64,000 bases of DNA, from assembly GCA_012274445.1 (NCBI GenBank), contig JAAROD010000081.1, positions 1,178,001 through 1,242,000 of the forward strand, read 5' to 3'. This document shows positions 34,501-45,025 of this stretch, in pieces. Position numbers and translations under genes: made by a program. A model generated the notes under the pieces. That model had not been told where the DNA came from. It saw only the letters and a program-made list of their open reading frames with translations, and did not search any database. Source of the DNA: Sclerotiophoma versabilis (taxonomy: Eukaryota; Ascomycota; Dothideomycetes; Pleosporales; Didymellaceae). The first letter of the stretch is position 1. Every line of letters begins with the position of its first letter.

Positions 34501-35440
34501 TGAGAGCTGTGTAAGTCGCAGTGTCAGGAGCCACACGTCGACGGAGCATGTCCGAGTAAACATCAAGAGCCTTTGGAACAACTTGGTGCTTTGGGCGTGG
34601 GAGGTTGATCGCAGCGGATAAAAGGTAATTGTAGGCGGTGACAGAAGGCTTGACTCCATCGAGGAGCATAGCCTCGAAGATAGCTGGAATCTCTGCATAC
34701 TTGCGGTTCGCTGCAAGCTTCTCAAGCTGTGCAGTGTATTCCTCGATTTCGTCGAAAGGGCTGGGAAGTAGGGAGGATGGTGGGGTGTAGCTGCCACTGG
34801 TCGAATTGGCAGGATTCGAGACATGAGCGGGCGTTTCTGACCGCCTCTCCTGGATTGGCGATAGTTGTAGCTCCGCCTCTTTGATCGCCTGGTTGACGGC
34901 CCTAATCTTCAACGCCTCTTGCGCGATCGCCTCATCGACCTGTGCAAGCGCAATCTCTTCAGCCTGTTCATCGCCTACAGCCTTTTTGAAATCTTCTACC
35001 TGGCTTGTGCTGTATGCGCGATTGACCACAGCACGACCAGAAGCTAACTCTGACACCTCTTCAACCGCAATGTCCGTCTCTTTCGCATCGGCAGCTTCCT
35101 TCGATGCATGTTGAGGGTCATACTCAATGAGCTTGCGGAACTGGTACTGTGACCATTCCTTGTTCTCCGTCTTTTGCGTCTTCTGCCATGCTGAATAATA
35201 AGCAGCTAACCCAGAGTCTTGGTGCTCGTGAGCGCGCGCTGTGTCAAGCGCCTTTATGGCACTCGTGGTAGAATTTGAAGCAAAAGCATACTGCTGCTTG
35301 TGACCTTTACGGTATCGGTCGTGTTGGAGAGTGGCGAGAGGGTTGTTCTGGGAGACACCAGCGACTACGGACTGGGCGTAACCGTGGGTGAAGCCTTTCG
35401 CAAGACTCGTACGCGCGAGGGAAAAGCTCTTAAAGACCAT
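31574..35440 (-). CDS. giant mitochondrial PPR protein (Cya5/Pet309-like)
   Basis: One uninterrupted exon encodes 1288 aa. The N-terminus (MVFKSFSLARTSLAKGF) is basic, Ser-rich and free of acids, a likely mitochondrial presequence. A Gln/Glu-rich linker leads into many pentatricopeptide repeats spread to the C-terminus. The clearest run is in the last third: FLYNALIGKLGKARRIDDC, VTYGTIVNALCRVSDEKFAE, HTYKLLIDTYATLEP, VHYSSLIHAKGCVAHD, CLYQALCESMVANHQ, STYEAMTRAYMAVED. PPR proteins bind specific RNA in organelles. The length, the repeat placement and this C-terminal block match the filamentous-fungal Cya5 group, which promotes translation of mitochondrial COX1 mRNA. That assignment is from memory of the family and needs a search. 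Confidence 0.88.
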   Translation of the reverse strand: MVFKSFSLARTSLAKGFTHGYAQSVVAGVSQNNPLATLQHDRYRKGHKQQYAFASNSTTSAIKALDTARAHEHQDSGLAAYYSAWQKTQKTENKEWSQYQFRKLIEYDPQHASKEAADAKETDIAVEEVSELASGRAVVNRAYSTSQVEDFKKAVGDEQAEEIALAQVDEAIAQEALKIRAVNQAIKEAELQLSPIQERRSETPAHVSNPANSTSGSYTPPSSLLPSPFDEIEEYTAQLEKLAANRKYAEIPAIFEAMLLDGVKPSVTAYNYLLSAAINLPRPKHQVVPKALDVYSDMLRRRVAPDTATYTALIELLSVRSLEVVSMSQFYEEKRLRYGGLEEEGKFMLQSNETDYAILAEDGSLSVAVKLFDAAIKVEAGQKLSEKTYRLLVTACAEGERVEDMVRIYSHMESRKVTPAADMFVPMIHAFGKSGDLRSAVECFDEYKALAVANDNGSVQLVRKDKDVYAALIKAYAICDRMEGGQKFLSKVEAALADPEDIVSLRDIVGLKALLPAWLKTGSFKEAYIHATESLSPQAQHIAMAAICIKAADRDVMDVATEAFDALPADVDLARPAMAMGAMHTRNGNIEAAEIFWRMLELSPTKPDFIEPTAMHSIALIGSGQAERGLRQGRQMFDRIRDTVSGSQAKMEVVEHIDEAIEVMGQFMMKRGIFLPPRASMELMWTMIENGGLVTPVAHHLLSGMGPEAIAQLNFDDVTLLMQVQSGIILQSAEVDAAHAARFAHLLEVITSVGTPVNKTTSGLVEKALAALDRGDLQHRWYSYKHPAPESMYSPAPFATYPVPAPVAPAVPTFEDQYDPYAASTDNKGSVAITELLEKTHGRTASHLNEALMKFKNMRRAGRHPRFFTYAKLITATAKEDRLSLAHDILNLAKQDVPLLPQYRIVRYGWVTILDAMVAACLTCGQRDLAGRYHQDLLDMGAAPTANTFGLYITTLKESTKTFDEATEAVKIFLRAKAEGVEPSSFLYNALIGKLGKARRIDDCLFYFSEMRNNGIRPTSVTYGTIVNALCRVSDEKFAEELFEEMENMPNYKPRPAPYHSMMQFFLTTKRDRSKVLTYYERMRSKRIEPTTHTYKLLIDTYATLEPVDMVAAESVLEQVRTAGAVPEAVHYSSLIHAKGCVAHDMEGARRLFDTVLADSRIRPQACLYQALCESMVANHQIADTDAVLADMQARRVEMTPYIANSLIHGWALAQNIEKAKKIYKSVPESKREPSTYEAMTRAYMAVEDRPAAMGVVNEGLSRGYPAAVAGKILELVGGGRQSAEVAA

Positions 35441-36683
35441 TTAGGAAGTGAAGCTGCCCTTCAAATGGTAAGGGCGAGACTAATGAGAGTCAGTGCATGT
35501 AAACGAGATGATTGTGAAGATGTTGCAATTGGATCTTGAGTTCTCGAGTCCGTCCGCAAAAGTTGCCAAAGCTTCGATGGCTAGGCAACAACATATTGCT
35601 CGCGTGCTTATTTCTCAAGGTCGAAGTAATTTCACAAACACTACCAAGGGGACGTACTGGTATCCTCAAGATCGCCCGGCGATGTTGCAGGTTCATTTGA
35701 CGGTGACCGTCAAACAAACGCGCTTCAAGGGGATTTTAAGGTGTGTGCTGGGTGGGGACTTGGGTAAAGCTCACTGTGCTCTACTGCAGACCCGTCTTCT
35801 TTGTGTCAACGACAACGAATTGATTGGGTATAATGGAAGAATCAAATAGCAACAGGCTCGCTGAAGCAAAAAGGGAGTGATATTAGCCACGGAGGCAAGT
35901 CGTTAGCGGGAGTCACAAGCAGAAGTCGAAGATTCGAGCACTCAGATCGTACTCGTCATGGGAGGGTGAGAAAGGCCGACGCGACGACGCGCTAGGCTCC
36001 CTAACTTTTCTCGTGCATTAGTACGCTGTACCGTGTCTGGTCAAGCGGATCCTGTGGCTCAGCTCGAAACACTCAGACGTGGCCTGTCACGGGGAGGTTA
36101 GTGAAGCTTCCGGACGAATCGGGAGGCGTGCCATCGAGATGTCGGTGGCGGCGCCTTCATTGTCACCGAGCCCGTCCAGAAGCCTTGGGTGAGTCAGTGA
36201 GCGCAACGAGAAAGCAACGGCAGCGCAACGGCACTGCACGGCTGCACCCCGCCTCAGTCTTGCACGCAAGGGGAAATGGACTAGAAGAGAGCAGCACCTG
36301 ATGTGCAAAGCCCTTGCAAAGCCCTTAACGCCGGGACCAGAAACTGGAATGCGATGAGCATGTCGAATCTTGCTGCCTGGGGGATCGAGCGCAGCGCACG
36401 TGACGCCACGAGATTGTTATCGTAATGTCGAAGGATGCAGATCGCAGTCCAGGGGTTGCTTGTGTCGGTGAAGACCTCAGCTGCGGTGTCGTTCTGGCTG
36501 CATGTGTGCGGCTTCGTGGCGAGCAGGCGCGACCCACAAGGTGCACCGCTGCGCGCACTCGCCTGCAATTGCACTCTTCGCACAGATCACCGTCACCACC
36601 ATCAATCAGATTTTCGTTCCGCGCACATCCCTCCCTCAAATCACGTCCTTATAAATCCGTACGCGCCCACATTTCACTTCCAC
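35441..36683. other. divergent intergenic region, 1.2 kb
   Basis: It is the 5' flank of the PPR gene (minus) and ERG8 (plus). No other gene is supported. The ERG8 frame is open upstream to an ATG at 36435. Confidence 0.5.
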
Positions 36684-38515
36684 ATGAGTGCTAAAGCCAA
36701 TCCCTCCGACACGGAGGCGCGGCTGACTCCAACCGCCGTCTCTTGTCCGGCAAAGGTGCTAGTTGCTGGAGGCTACCTTGTGCTCGACCGCAACTACACA
36801 GGCTTAGTGTTTGGCCTTGATGCAAGAATCCATTGCGTTGTCGAGCCGATAAATTCGACTTCTGGAGTTTCAATCAGTGAGATTGTCGTGAAGAGCCCGC
36901 AGTTCCGTGATGCCATCTGGGAATATGGATACCGGGCGAAGGAGGCAGACGGTGGTATGAGCGTGCACACATTGAGCGTGTAAGTACTTGATGTGTCTTA
37001 TATGTCATTGAGATGTTCTGCTGCTTCTGCGGTTCCATGACGTTCGTTGCCCTGCTCTGCGTGGTTTACACACACATTCTTCCCAATACGGCGATCACCC
37101 GCATGATCTGCCCAATCACACGGTTCTGACTATCAAGTACACTGGGGGTCCTGTACTCTTATTATGCAGTGTGCTTTGGCTGCTTGCTTTCCAGTACCTA
37201 TTGGTATCGCTGCCTACAGCATGTCTAAACTCTCACCTATTTGTCTTGATACCAGGTTCACATTCATTGTCACAATCCCGCTGTGATCGAATATATCTTC
37301 ACTGGCTTTGATTTCTCTTGCTTTTGCGTTTCTGTTTAAATTGCTCACCTTTACAATGTCAATCCACGCTCGTCTCCTCAGATATACTAACCAATCCACA
37401 ACAGCGGTCATAACCAAGTTATCTCTCGCAACCCCTTCATCGAAACCGCTCTCGCCTACGCCCTGACCTACATCTGGACACTCACACCCAACCGCATCCT
37501 CCCACCGGCCTCCATCCGTATCCTCGCCGACCAAGCTTACTACTCCAACCCGGGCACTTCCAAGTCTTCATCACGCTTCCTCGACTTCGGCGTCTCCCTC
37601 AAGGAGGCCCACAAAACCGGTCTCGGGTCATCCGCTGCCCTGGTCACCAGCTTCACTGCCGCAGTCCTGTCCTTTTACCTTACAAAGGATCTGTTTGATG
37701 TTGAGACGGAGAGAGGACTGACCGTACTGCACAATCTGGCGCAGGCATCGCACTCCCACGCCCAAGGTAAAGTCGGCTCGGGCTTCGATATCGCAAGCGC
37801 AGTATTCGGCTCATGTCTTTACAAGCGCTTTTCTCCATCGCTACTCAGCTCACTTCCATCCCCCGGCCAACCCGGGTTCGGCAGCAAACTGCGTGAGTTA
37901 GTCGAAGGCGAGTGGGACACCGAGATCGCCAAATCGCTCATCAAGATGCCACGTGGCTTGCGCCTGGTCATGTGCGATGTGGACTGCGGCTCCGAGACGC
38001 CGGGAATGGTGAAGCAGGTCCTCAAATGGCGAGAGGATAATAAGACAGAGGCGGAGGGCATTTGGCAGCGCCTGCAGGGCGGGAACGAAGCGTTGGCCAA
38101 GGAGCTTACGAGGCTTGCTGAAGAGGGCGCGGAGGAGCCAGATGGCCAGGGAAGATACGCTCAACTGTCCGTCATCATCCAGGAGAACAGGGTGGCTATT
38201 AGAGACATGGGCGAGAAGAGTGGTGTGCCCATTGAACCACCGCAACAAACCGCGCTTCTCAACTACTGCACGGGACTTGACGGTGTGGTGGGTGGGGTTG
38301 TGCCTGGAGCGGGCGGTTTCGATGCCATTGTACTGCTTGTGGAGAACAGGGAGGATGTGCTGAAGAACTTGAAGCTGAAGTTGAGTGAATACAAGGCTGA
38401 TGATCTTGTGGCCGAGGGGCCCAAGATTGGGCGAGTTGGGACCGTCGACGTGAGAGAGGAGATGGTCGGTGTAAAGAGGGAAGAGTTGAATCTGTATAAG
38501 GAGTGGACTACCTAA
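36684..38515 (+). CDS. ERG8: phosphomevalonate kinase
   Basis: Two exons (36684-36979, 37405-38515) encode 468 aa. It catalyses ATP-dependent conversion of mevalonate 5-phosphate to the diphosphate in the mevalonate pathway to sterols. GHMP-kinase marks are an N-terminal motif APG-like segment (CPAKVLVAGGYLVLD), the ATP-binding motif KTGLGSSAALVTS, the GKVGSGFDIASAVFGS segment and the C-terminal glycine-rich GAGGFDAIVLL. The intron of 425 nt is unusually long for this window. The donor is GTAAGT, the acceptor ACAG at 37404, with CTAAC branch-like text. The frame is open upstream to an ATG at 36435, but MSAKANPS is a better family-like start. The end of the gene lies in a perfect 79-bp tandem duplication. 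Confidence 0.93.
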
Positions 38516-38648
38516 CGAACAGGACAGGAAGGGCAAGGCAATGAATGCCAGAAGTATGTATTGCTGTTTTCTGTATAAGGAGTGGACTACCTAACGAACA
38601 GGACAGGAAGGGCAAGGCAATGAATGCCAGAAGTATGTATTGCTGTTT
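38491..38648. repeat. perfect 79-bp tandem duplication across ERG8 stop codon
   Basis: Bases 38491-38569 and 38570-38648 are identical and adjacent. The unit begins TCTGTATAAGGAGTGGACTA and contains the last codons and the stop of ERG8, so the second copy carries an untranslated echo of the same C-terminus. The lack of any mismatch suggests a recent event or an assembly artefact. Confidence 0.92.
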
Positions 38649-39351
38649 TCTGTATTGCGTCGACGTTTGCTCTGTACATCAAAGTATATGTTTTAGTTCA
38701 GCGTTCTCAATGTAGTCATGGAAGAGTGACGTCGTGGGTAGTCGAGTTTGCCTTTTGGAGTTGGCGTTGATGATGTCAAAGGACTTGCCTGTGCTTTTCG
38801 TGTAGTTCAAAAGAACGTGTGAGCCTTGCATAGTCAGAGATGGATTGCTATGGGCCCCGCTTCTTTCATGAGAGCAAAGTGTCCACGGTGTTCCTTTCGA
38901 GGAACTCCAAGTCAAGGCATGATTATACAGCCCTGTGCAAGGGGTCAACATTCATGGGACTATTGAATTGTGTCATGGCGGGATGAGTTCCAACTGGGGT
39001 CCGGCTCAAGGACAGGCGAGATTGGGTTGCTGGGAAATGTGCACAATGTTGTGACTGAAGACAACAAATAGGTTGAAAGACCGGGTATACCATCAATTCA
39101 GTTCTGTCATACTTCGTCACAGACCATTCCATTCATTGTCTGAACTTTTTGATTCATATTGATCTTGACATGGACGCCCCCATTCCGTTGAAGATTGCTC
39201 CGTCCATCCCTGACCTGCCACATCACCTCCCTTGCCCCTGGTAGATGGTGACTAAAGGTACATTGGTGTGTCGCTAGCTGGAAAAGCCCCGGCAATGCAA
39301 TGCTTCGTGATAGACAAATGAAGAAAGGAAAACACCACCGCTAAAGCACAT
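38649..39351. other. convergent intergenic region, 0.7 kb
   Basis: It is the 3' flank of ERG8 (after the tandem duplication) and of RPL35. Short frames have no recognisable content. Confidence 0.5.
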
Positions 39352-40075
39352 TTATGCCTTGACGGCGTACTTGCGCTGAGGGAAGTGGATGTTCTTCTTC
39401 TTCTGCTTCTCGGTGACGAGCGACGACTCGTGCTTGGTGAGCCTTCGGCGGATGGCACGGGTCTGCTTGGATCGGAGGTCGAGGGGAAGGTACCTGTGCA
39501 CTGTTAGAGATTTCGCCATGTGGACTAGTTCCGGCCTAGACGCACTTCTTGCCCTTGTAGAAGAGCCTCAGCTGGGCGCGCTGGTTGGCGTTGATGACGG
39601 TCAGGACCTTAGCGATACCCTTGCGGACGTCATGGATGCGGGTGAGCTTGGTGGATGAACCTCCGGCAACCTTGGCGGTCCTGAGCTGGATCAACTCCCT
39701 TGTGCCTGTCAGCGTCCTGTCTGGTATTGTGCGTGTTCCTGCGGTGCGACGTACGACTTGAGCTCGGAGAGCTGGGTCGCAAGGTCATCCTTGGACTTGT
39801 TCCAGAGCTGGGCGGTCTTCTGTGGCGGTTGTAAGTATGCGGGCGAGCGATGCGGGCGGTGCGAGCGAGCGTGAGGGTGTACGTACGACCTTGGACTGAG
39901 ACTGCGATGGCACGTTAGCAATGGTTCTTCAACTCGACATGCTGCAACAGCAAATTTGCGACAAGCCCGGCGGCGGGATGCAATTGCATGACCCCTCCAA
40001 CGTTCCCTCCTTTTCTTTATTTTCGCAATGCCTGTGCCCTGTGTCCTCCAAAAATCGAGAGCGTCCACGTACCAT
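39352..40075 (-). CDS. RPL35: cytosolic ribosomal protein uL29 (L35)
   Basis: Five exons (40075-40073, 39901-39887, 39819-39755, 39698-39546, 39493-39352) encode 125 aa. The protein is highly conserved: QLWNKSKDDLATQLSELKSE, the TAKVAGGSSTKLTRI block, the VRKGIAKVLTVINANQRA block, FYKGKKYLPLDLR, RAIRRRLTKHE and the end IHFPQRKYAVKA. It sits at the exit of the large-subunit tunnel and helps dock the signal recognition particle. The first exon is only the start codon and the second only five codons. This fragmented 5' end is typical of fungal ribosomal-protein genes and may aid splicing-linked expression. All joins are supported by the family sequence. Confidence 0.95.
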
Positions 40076-40465
40076 TTTGACTGTTCCGTTAGTATGACCG
40101 GGTGTTGTTGATGGGGTCTCGCGTGTCGTCAAAATGAATTTCGAGCAGAAGGAGCGCCATGGTGGCCCTTGGCGAAAGGATGGATTAAAGTTAGTCCCGA
40201 TTCAGTTAGCGCTGCGAGCCCAGTGCGACCGCGGCTATGATGCCAGAACACAGCTGTGTCGAGCATCAACACTCGCACTGCACAACTCAAAACCGGTAGT
40301 CACTACAGCGCTCTGAGACGCCACAGGAAGCTGTCGCATTTCCCATACAATTATCCAAATTCACTGCTGCACCGGTAGCTCTTTCTCGGGCTCAGACCTT
40401 GCATATTACGATCCTGGGTGTCGAACCAACTGTTAGCCCTTCTTGCGCATTTCCTGCTCTGCGCC
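40076..40465. promoter_or_regulatory. divergent promoter region RPL35/GOS1 (390 bp)
   Basis: It separates the start codons of the minus-strand RPL35 and plus-strand GOS1. No other gene is seen; both promoters must lie here or overlap the genes. Confidence 0.5.
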
Positions 40466-41205
40466 ATGTCTTCTACCGGCGGAGGATGGGCGCAAGTGCG
40501 CCAGCAGGCGCGCGCTCTCGAACAACAGGTGAGCGACCTTTGCATGCTTTCTAGACCCGATTGCCTTCCCTTCAACAGCACAGTGCTAACAAGAGATGCC
40601 AGACAGAGACGCTGTTCCACACATATTCACAATTTGCCGCAGCGCCAAACATCCCCCAAAAACCCTCCGAAGACGAGCTCAAGACCGAAACAAATCTACA
40701 AGAGCTGCTTGAGAAGAGGGAAGCATTGGTTGGCCAGCTGTCGAGATTACTTGACTCGGAAGCATCGTCCTCCGCTGTAAAGCTGAACAACCTCGCCCGA
40801 CACCGCGAGATTCTGTCCGACCACCGTCGTGAGCTGTCCCGAATCAAGTCGACCATCACGGATGCTCGCAACCGAGCGAACCTTCTCTCCAACGTTAGAG
40901 ACGATATCGATCAGTACCGGTCCGCAAATCCAGAGGCAGACTACATGTTGGACGAACGAAGCCGTATCGACAATTCACACAATGTCGCCGATTCGGTGCT
41001 CAGTCAAGCTTACGCTGTCAACGAAAACTTTAGGATGCAGAGGGAGACATTGGCAAGCATCCAAAGAAGAATAGTGGGCGCTGCCAGTCAAGTACCGGGC
41101 ATCAACAGCCTAATGGCCAGGATTGGGTCGAAGAAGAGGAGGGATGGCATCATTTTAGGAAGCTTTATTGCCTTCTGCTTTCTGATGTTCCTATGGTTCT
41201 GGTAA
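40466..41205 (+). CDS. GOS1: Golgi v-SNARE Gos1 (GS28)
   Basis: Two exons (40466-40528, 40603-41205) encode 221 aa, close to the yeast length. The N-terminus WAQVRQQARALEQQTETLFH starts the helical N-domain. The SNARE helix is in the last third (ENFRMQRETLASIQRRIVGA, then VPGINSLMARIGSKKRRD), with Gln at the zero layer in QRETLASIQRR, followed by the C-terminal tail anchor IILGSFIAFCFLMFLWFW. It is a Qb-SNARE for intra-Golgi and ER-to-Golgi traffic, working with Sed5, Ykt6 and Sft1. The splice joins the two halves exactly as in the family (EQQ|TETLFH). Confidence 0.93.
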
Positions 41206-41386
41206 CCTTGCGGGACGGCATGACTTCTATTGACGTTTGAGCGGCGCGGATATCCATGTTTCATTGCGCATAACATGCGCTAGGCATACAAGCCTATGTA
41301 ATGACAGGAGGCATTTGCGCCTTTATGATGTACAACTATGTTTACAACTCTCGTGAGAGCATCTTGTCGTTCTTGGATCCACACCT

Positions 41387-42355
41387 TCATGCGGAAGCCT
41401 TCCTCGTCTCGACCAACTTCCTAAAACCCTTGTTCATATCCTGCATCTCTGTGCCCTCCGCATCACCACTCCCCGCCCAACGGATCCTACACTCCTCATC
41501 CACGATATACACATACCCGACTCTGCCGTTTAATAGCCCAATCGTCTCCCGAATCTTCTCACTGACCCCTTTCCTCACGACGAAATACCTCCCCCACTCC
41601 TCCTGACTCCTCTTAGCCTTCAATTGCCACTTGAACAGCGCGATAATCCACGCCTTCATACTGTTCTCCTCAATATTGATATCCACCATCTGGGCTGTGC
41701 CCTTGTTCTCACTCAGAATCTCTTGCAACTCGGGATTCTCCTTCGTCCCCGTGAAGCTCCGCGCCTGGGTCTCTCCCCACTGACTGCTATACACATTGAC
41801 GACACTGATCCTGCCCTTCAGCACATCCGTCGTATCCGCACGTGACTCTGCCAGCGTCTCGCCGCGGAAATTGGGAAAGTACAAGGCAGCTTCAGCCTTG
41901 AAGACGCGCGGGTTCGCCATGAATGTTTTTCCCGACCGGTATTTGCGGATGTTTTTAAAGTCGCGGAAGTAGTTTGTGCCCCATTTTTCAACCAGATCGG
42001 CGCGCTTTGCGAGGTTTCGCTGCGACATTGTCATCCCAGAGTAGTCTTTCTTTACTTTTGTTGTGCCGGTGTTTTCGCCTGCGTGTGGCGGGTCCGGAAA
42101 GCCAATAGGGCGGCCGAGCGGTTTGGGGACGAAGACATCGTCATCTTTTGGTGCAGGTGGTGGTTGTGTTTTTGTAGGTTCGGATGTAGAGGGTTTGGGT
42201 ACGGCTTGCTTCGGTGCGCGCGAGGTGGTGAGGGTTCGTGTTGGGAATTGTTCGACGAAGGGACGGAACGTGGATCGAGTCTCACATCGTAGACACAAGG
42301 GCGCTGTGTTGATGAGTGCCCGCCGTATAGGTGCTGATATCCTGGGTTGCAACAT
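41387..42355 (-). CDS. ATP10: mitochondrial ATP synthase assembly factor Atp10
   Basis: One exon encodes 322 aa. The N-terminus MLQPRISAPIRRALINTAP is a clear mitochondrial presequence. A Pro-rich linker follows. The conserved ATP10 domain runs from about residue 90: LGRPIGFPDPPHAGENTG, FRDFKNIRKYRSGKTFMANP, YFPNFRGETL, then SVVNVYSSQWGETQARSF and the C-terminal thioredoxin-like block YFVVRKGVSEKIRETIG, VGYVYIVDEECRIRWAGSG. Atp10 binds newly made Atp6 and helps assemble the Fo sector. It converges on GOS1 (181 bp between stops) and diverges from POL4 (262 bp between starts). Confidence 0.93.
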   Translation of the reverse strand: MLQPRISAPIRRALINTAPLCLRCETRSTFRPFVEQFPTRTLTTSRAPKQAVPKPSTSEPTKTQPPPAPKDDDVFVPKPLGRPIGFPDPPHAGENTGTTKVKKDYSGMTMSQRNLAKRADLVEKWGTNYFRDFKNIRKYRSGKTFMANPRVFKAEAALYFPNFRGETLAESRADTTDVLKGRISVVNVYSSQWGETQARSFTGTKENPELQEILSENKGTAQMVDINIEENSMKAWIIALFKWQLKAKRSQEEWGRYFVVRKGVSEKIRETIGLLNGRVGYVYIVDEECRIRWAGSGDAEGTEMQDMNKGFRKLVETRKASA

Positions 42356-42617
42356 TGTGGTATGGAATGAGGTGCGATTAACTGATTAGAACTTTGCGAA
42401 TGGTGAAAGTGAGCTTGCGACTAGCGCTCAATGCGGTTTAAGTGCCACGTGCGGACGTGTTCCCGTGTTTTGGCTGGAACGCGCTGCTGCCTTCCTTTCA
42501 CACCAACACTACAAACCTCGAAATGCTGACAATACCTACGCTCGTGGTAGCATTGCTTTCGCCCCTCATACCTTGATCCGCACTAATCGACAGCAATTCC
42601 AGAATCAACCATACATT

Positions 42618-45025
42618 ATGTCAGGCACTGAATTGGCAGCTAAGCAAGCATACTTCGATGAACAAAAGCTATTGGACATCTCCGACGATGAGTACAGCTA
42701 CGATGACGAAATTTCTGACAGAATTGAGAGTGCGATGGCGGAAATGCAATCACCAAACCCAACAAAGCTCGCACAGCAGGCAAGCAGCTTCCTCGGTCCA
42801 ACACCTAAAGAAGCGAAGGCGGATTTCGAAGAACATACTACACGACGGCGTGCAGTAATACGAGATGAGAACAAAACTCTGCCACGTTCTGCCACAGCTC
42901 CAGAGATGGAGTTGCCACAAAGCTTTCCAGTCACCAAGCCACAAGCCCGACATTTGTCAAATGTCGAGGGCGATGCAAACAGCAAGATGAAGCGCATCAC
43001 GTCTCTGCCAAATATGACCGGGCTTGATCGAATACCCTTCTACCAGCAAATGGGTGTGATCCCGCGCGAGCTGAAAAACGGAAAGAAGGTGAAGCCAGCA
43101 GACAATATCAAAATTGAGCCTGAATCTAGGCAATTGTTGAGAGGCAAGATCGTCTACTTCTACCCGAATGACGACGTGAGCATGGTACGGCGAACTCGAA
43201 TTCACATGGTGATACGGCTCGGAGCAGCTTGGGTGAACAAATGGAGAGACGATGTAACACACGTCCTCGTTGACGACGCAAGTCATACATATACACAACT
43301 GCTACGACATCTCAACCGGGCAGGTTTTCCAGTGCGCTATCTTCGCAATTATACACACATCCTGCTGACAAGGAACAGAAAAAGGTAGTCCTAGCCAAGT
43401 TTGATCCTTACATACCGCAGTGCATTCAGTTCGGTACACTTATGGATCCATCCCCCACACGGTTTAGCGTCAAGGGTGCGCCTCGGCGCGGAACAGGTCA
43501 GATGCCAGACACGTCAGTAGCCGTTTCCGAGGCTTCAGGCGAATCGCAGACTTCGCTGCAAATCAAGCCAACTAAGAAGCAGAAGGATGCAGTTCCTTCT
43601 CAAAAGACAGATTCTGTGCCCACAGAGAGCAGTCCGAGCCAGCCTGTCGAGAAGATACCCGAAAGCCCACTACAAGAGAGAGTCGAGGACAGCTTTGTAA
43701 TACCCACGTCAGAAGACGGTGAGGAGCGTGCAGAAGTTACAGTTGACGCTTCGTTTGGAGATGATCTCCTGCAAGCTATACGCGAAATAAAATCGATCGC
43801 GCATCTACCTATTGACGACGAAGAAGATGAAGGGTCTCCTACTCCGAGTGTTGTTGGTGCAGATGATATTGAATCGGGCACTGATGAAGAGTCTCTGGAG
43901 ACGCCCACTATATCCCAAAATAAATCTCAAGCAACTTCCATCAAGTTTGCATCCACTCGAACAACAAAGAGAGGCTTCAACCAGAGCGGTTTCCAGTGCA
44001 TGGACCCAAGTACTGGCGGATATTCCCTTCAGAACCCCAACGCCCGCACCGTCCAGATCCTCGAAGAAATGGGCAGGCATTATGACCAGATGCAAGATCA
44101 GTGGCGTACACTTGCCTACCGTCGGGGTATCACGACACTGAAAAAACAGACTGCAAAGATTAGCACTGCAAAGCAGGCGGCAGCATTACCATTCATCGGT
44201 TCTAGGCTGGCTGAAAAGATCGAGGAAATCGTGTTCACTGACCGCCTCCGCAAGCTCGACAATACCAAAGGAGATCCACTCGATCGAGTGTTCCGCCTCT
44301 TCCTAGGCGTATACGGCGCGGGTATTGTCCAAGCCAATAAGTGGATACAAGCCGGCCACCGCACGCTCAAAGACCTACTGATCAAAGCAAAGCTCACCAA
44401 TAGTCAAAGAATTGGTATAGAACACTATGATGACTTCAATTCACGCATTCCCCGCACAGAAGTTGCAGCACACGGTGCAGTCGTGGCCAAAGCCTTGAAG
44501 AAACTCGATCCCAAGTTCGAGGCAATGGTAATGGGCAGCTACCGCCGCGGAGCCGCAGGCTCGGGAGACATCGACATGATAATCACTTGCCCCGGCGCAT
44601 CCTTTTCGCAGATAAAAACCGTTGTATTTGACACCCTCGTGCCCTCCCTCTTCAAATCAGGCTTCTTGAAAGTCTCTCTCGCAACAATGCGTTATAACAA
44701 CGCCAGTGGAACGAAATGGCATGGCGCATCCTGCCTTCCTGGATCGAAGACTTGGCGACGCATGGACTTCCTGGTCGTGCCGGAGTACGAGATGGGCGCG
44801 GCGTTGATATACTTCACCGGCAACGACATCTTCAATCGGAGTATGAGGCTGCTGGCAAGGAAAAAAGGGATGCGACTGAATCAGAAAGGTCTGTACAAGG
44901 ATGTTAATAGGGGGGAGAGAGGAGAGAAGTTGAATGAGGGGACGTTGGTTGAGGGAAGGAGTGAGAAAAAGATCTTTGCGATCCTAGGGGTGCCGTGGAG
45001 GGAGCCGCATGAAAGGATTTGCTAA
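42618..45025 (+). CDS. POL4: family X DNA polymerase (Pol4-type, NHEJ repair)
   Basis: Two exons (42618-43331, 43379-45025) encode 786 aa. The ATG at 42618 is the first in frame. Residues about 165-260 form a BRCT domain (LLRGKIVYFYPNDDVS, THVLVDDASHTYTQLLRHL) that is continued across the 47-nt intron (KKVVLAKFDPYIPQCIQFG). A Ser/Glu-rich linker is followed by the 8-kDa and fingers regions (LPFIGSRLAEKIEEIV, FLGVYGAGIVQANKWI with helix-hairpin-helix text). The catalytic palm has MGSYRRGAAGSGDIDMI (two metal-binding Asp) and RRMDFLVVP (third Asp), then the thumb (NDIFNRSMRLLARKKGMRLNQ). This is the Pol lambda/mu class, filling gaps in non-homologous end joining and base excision repair. Intron removal gives a BRCT end of normal length, which supports the splice. 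Confidence 0.93.

Noticed and set aside
37214..37534. 106-codon minus frame in the long ERG8 intron
   Set aside because: It spans intron and the following ERG8 exon; no protein-like conservation, so it is a shadow frame.
43332..43378. Possible frameshift in POL4
   Set aside because: The two frames are joined cleanly by a 47-nt GT-AG intron, and the resulting BRCT end has normal length, so no mutation need be assumed.
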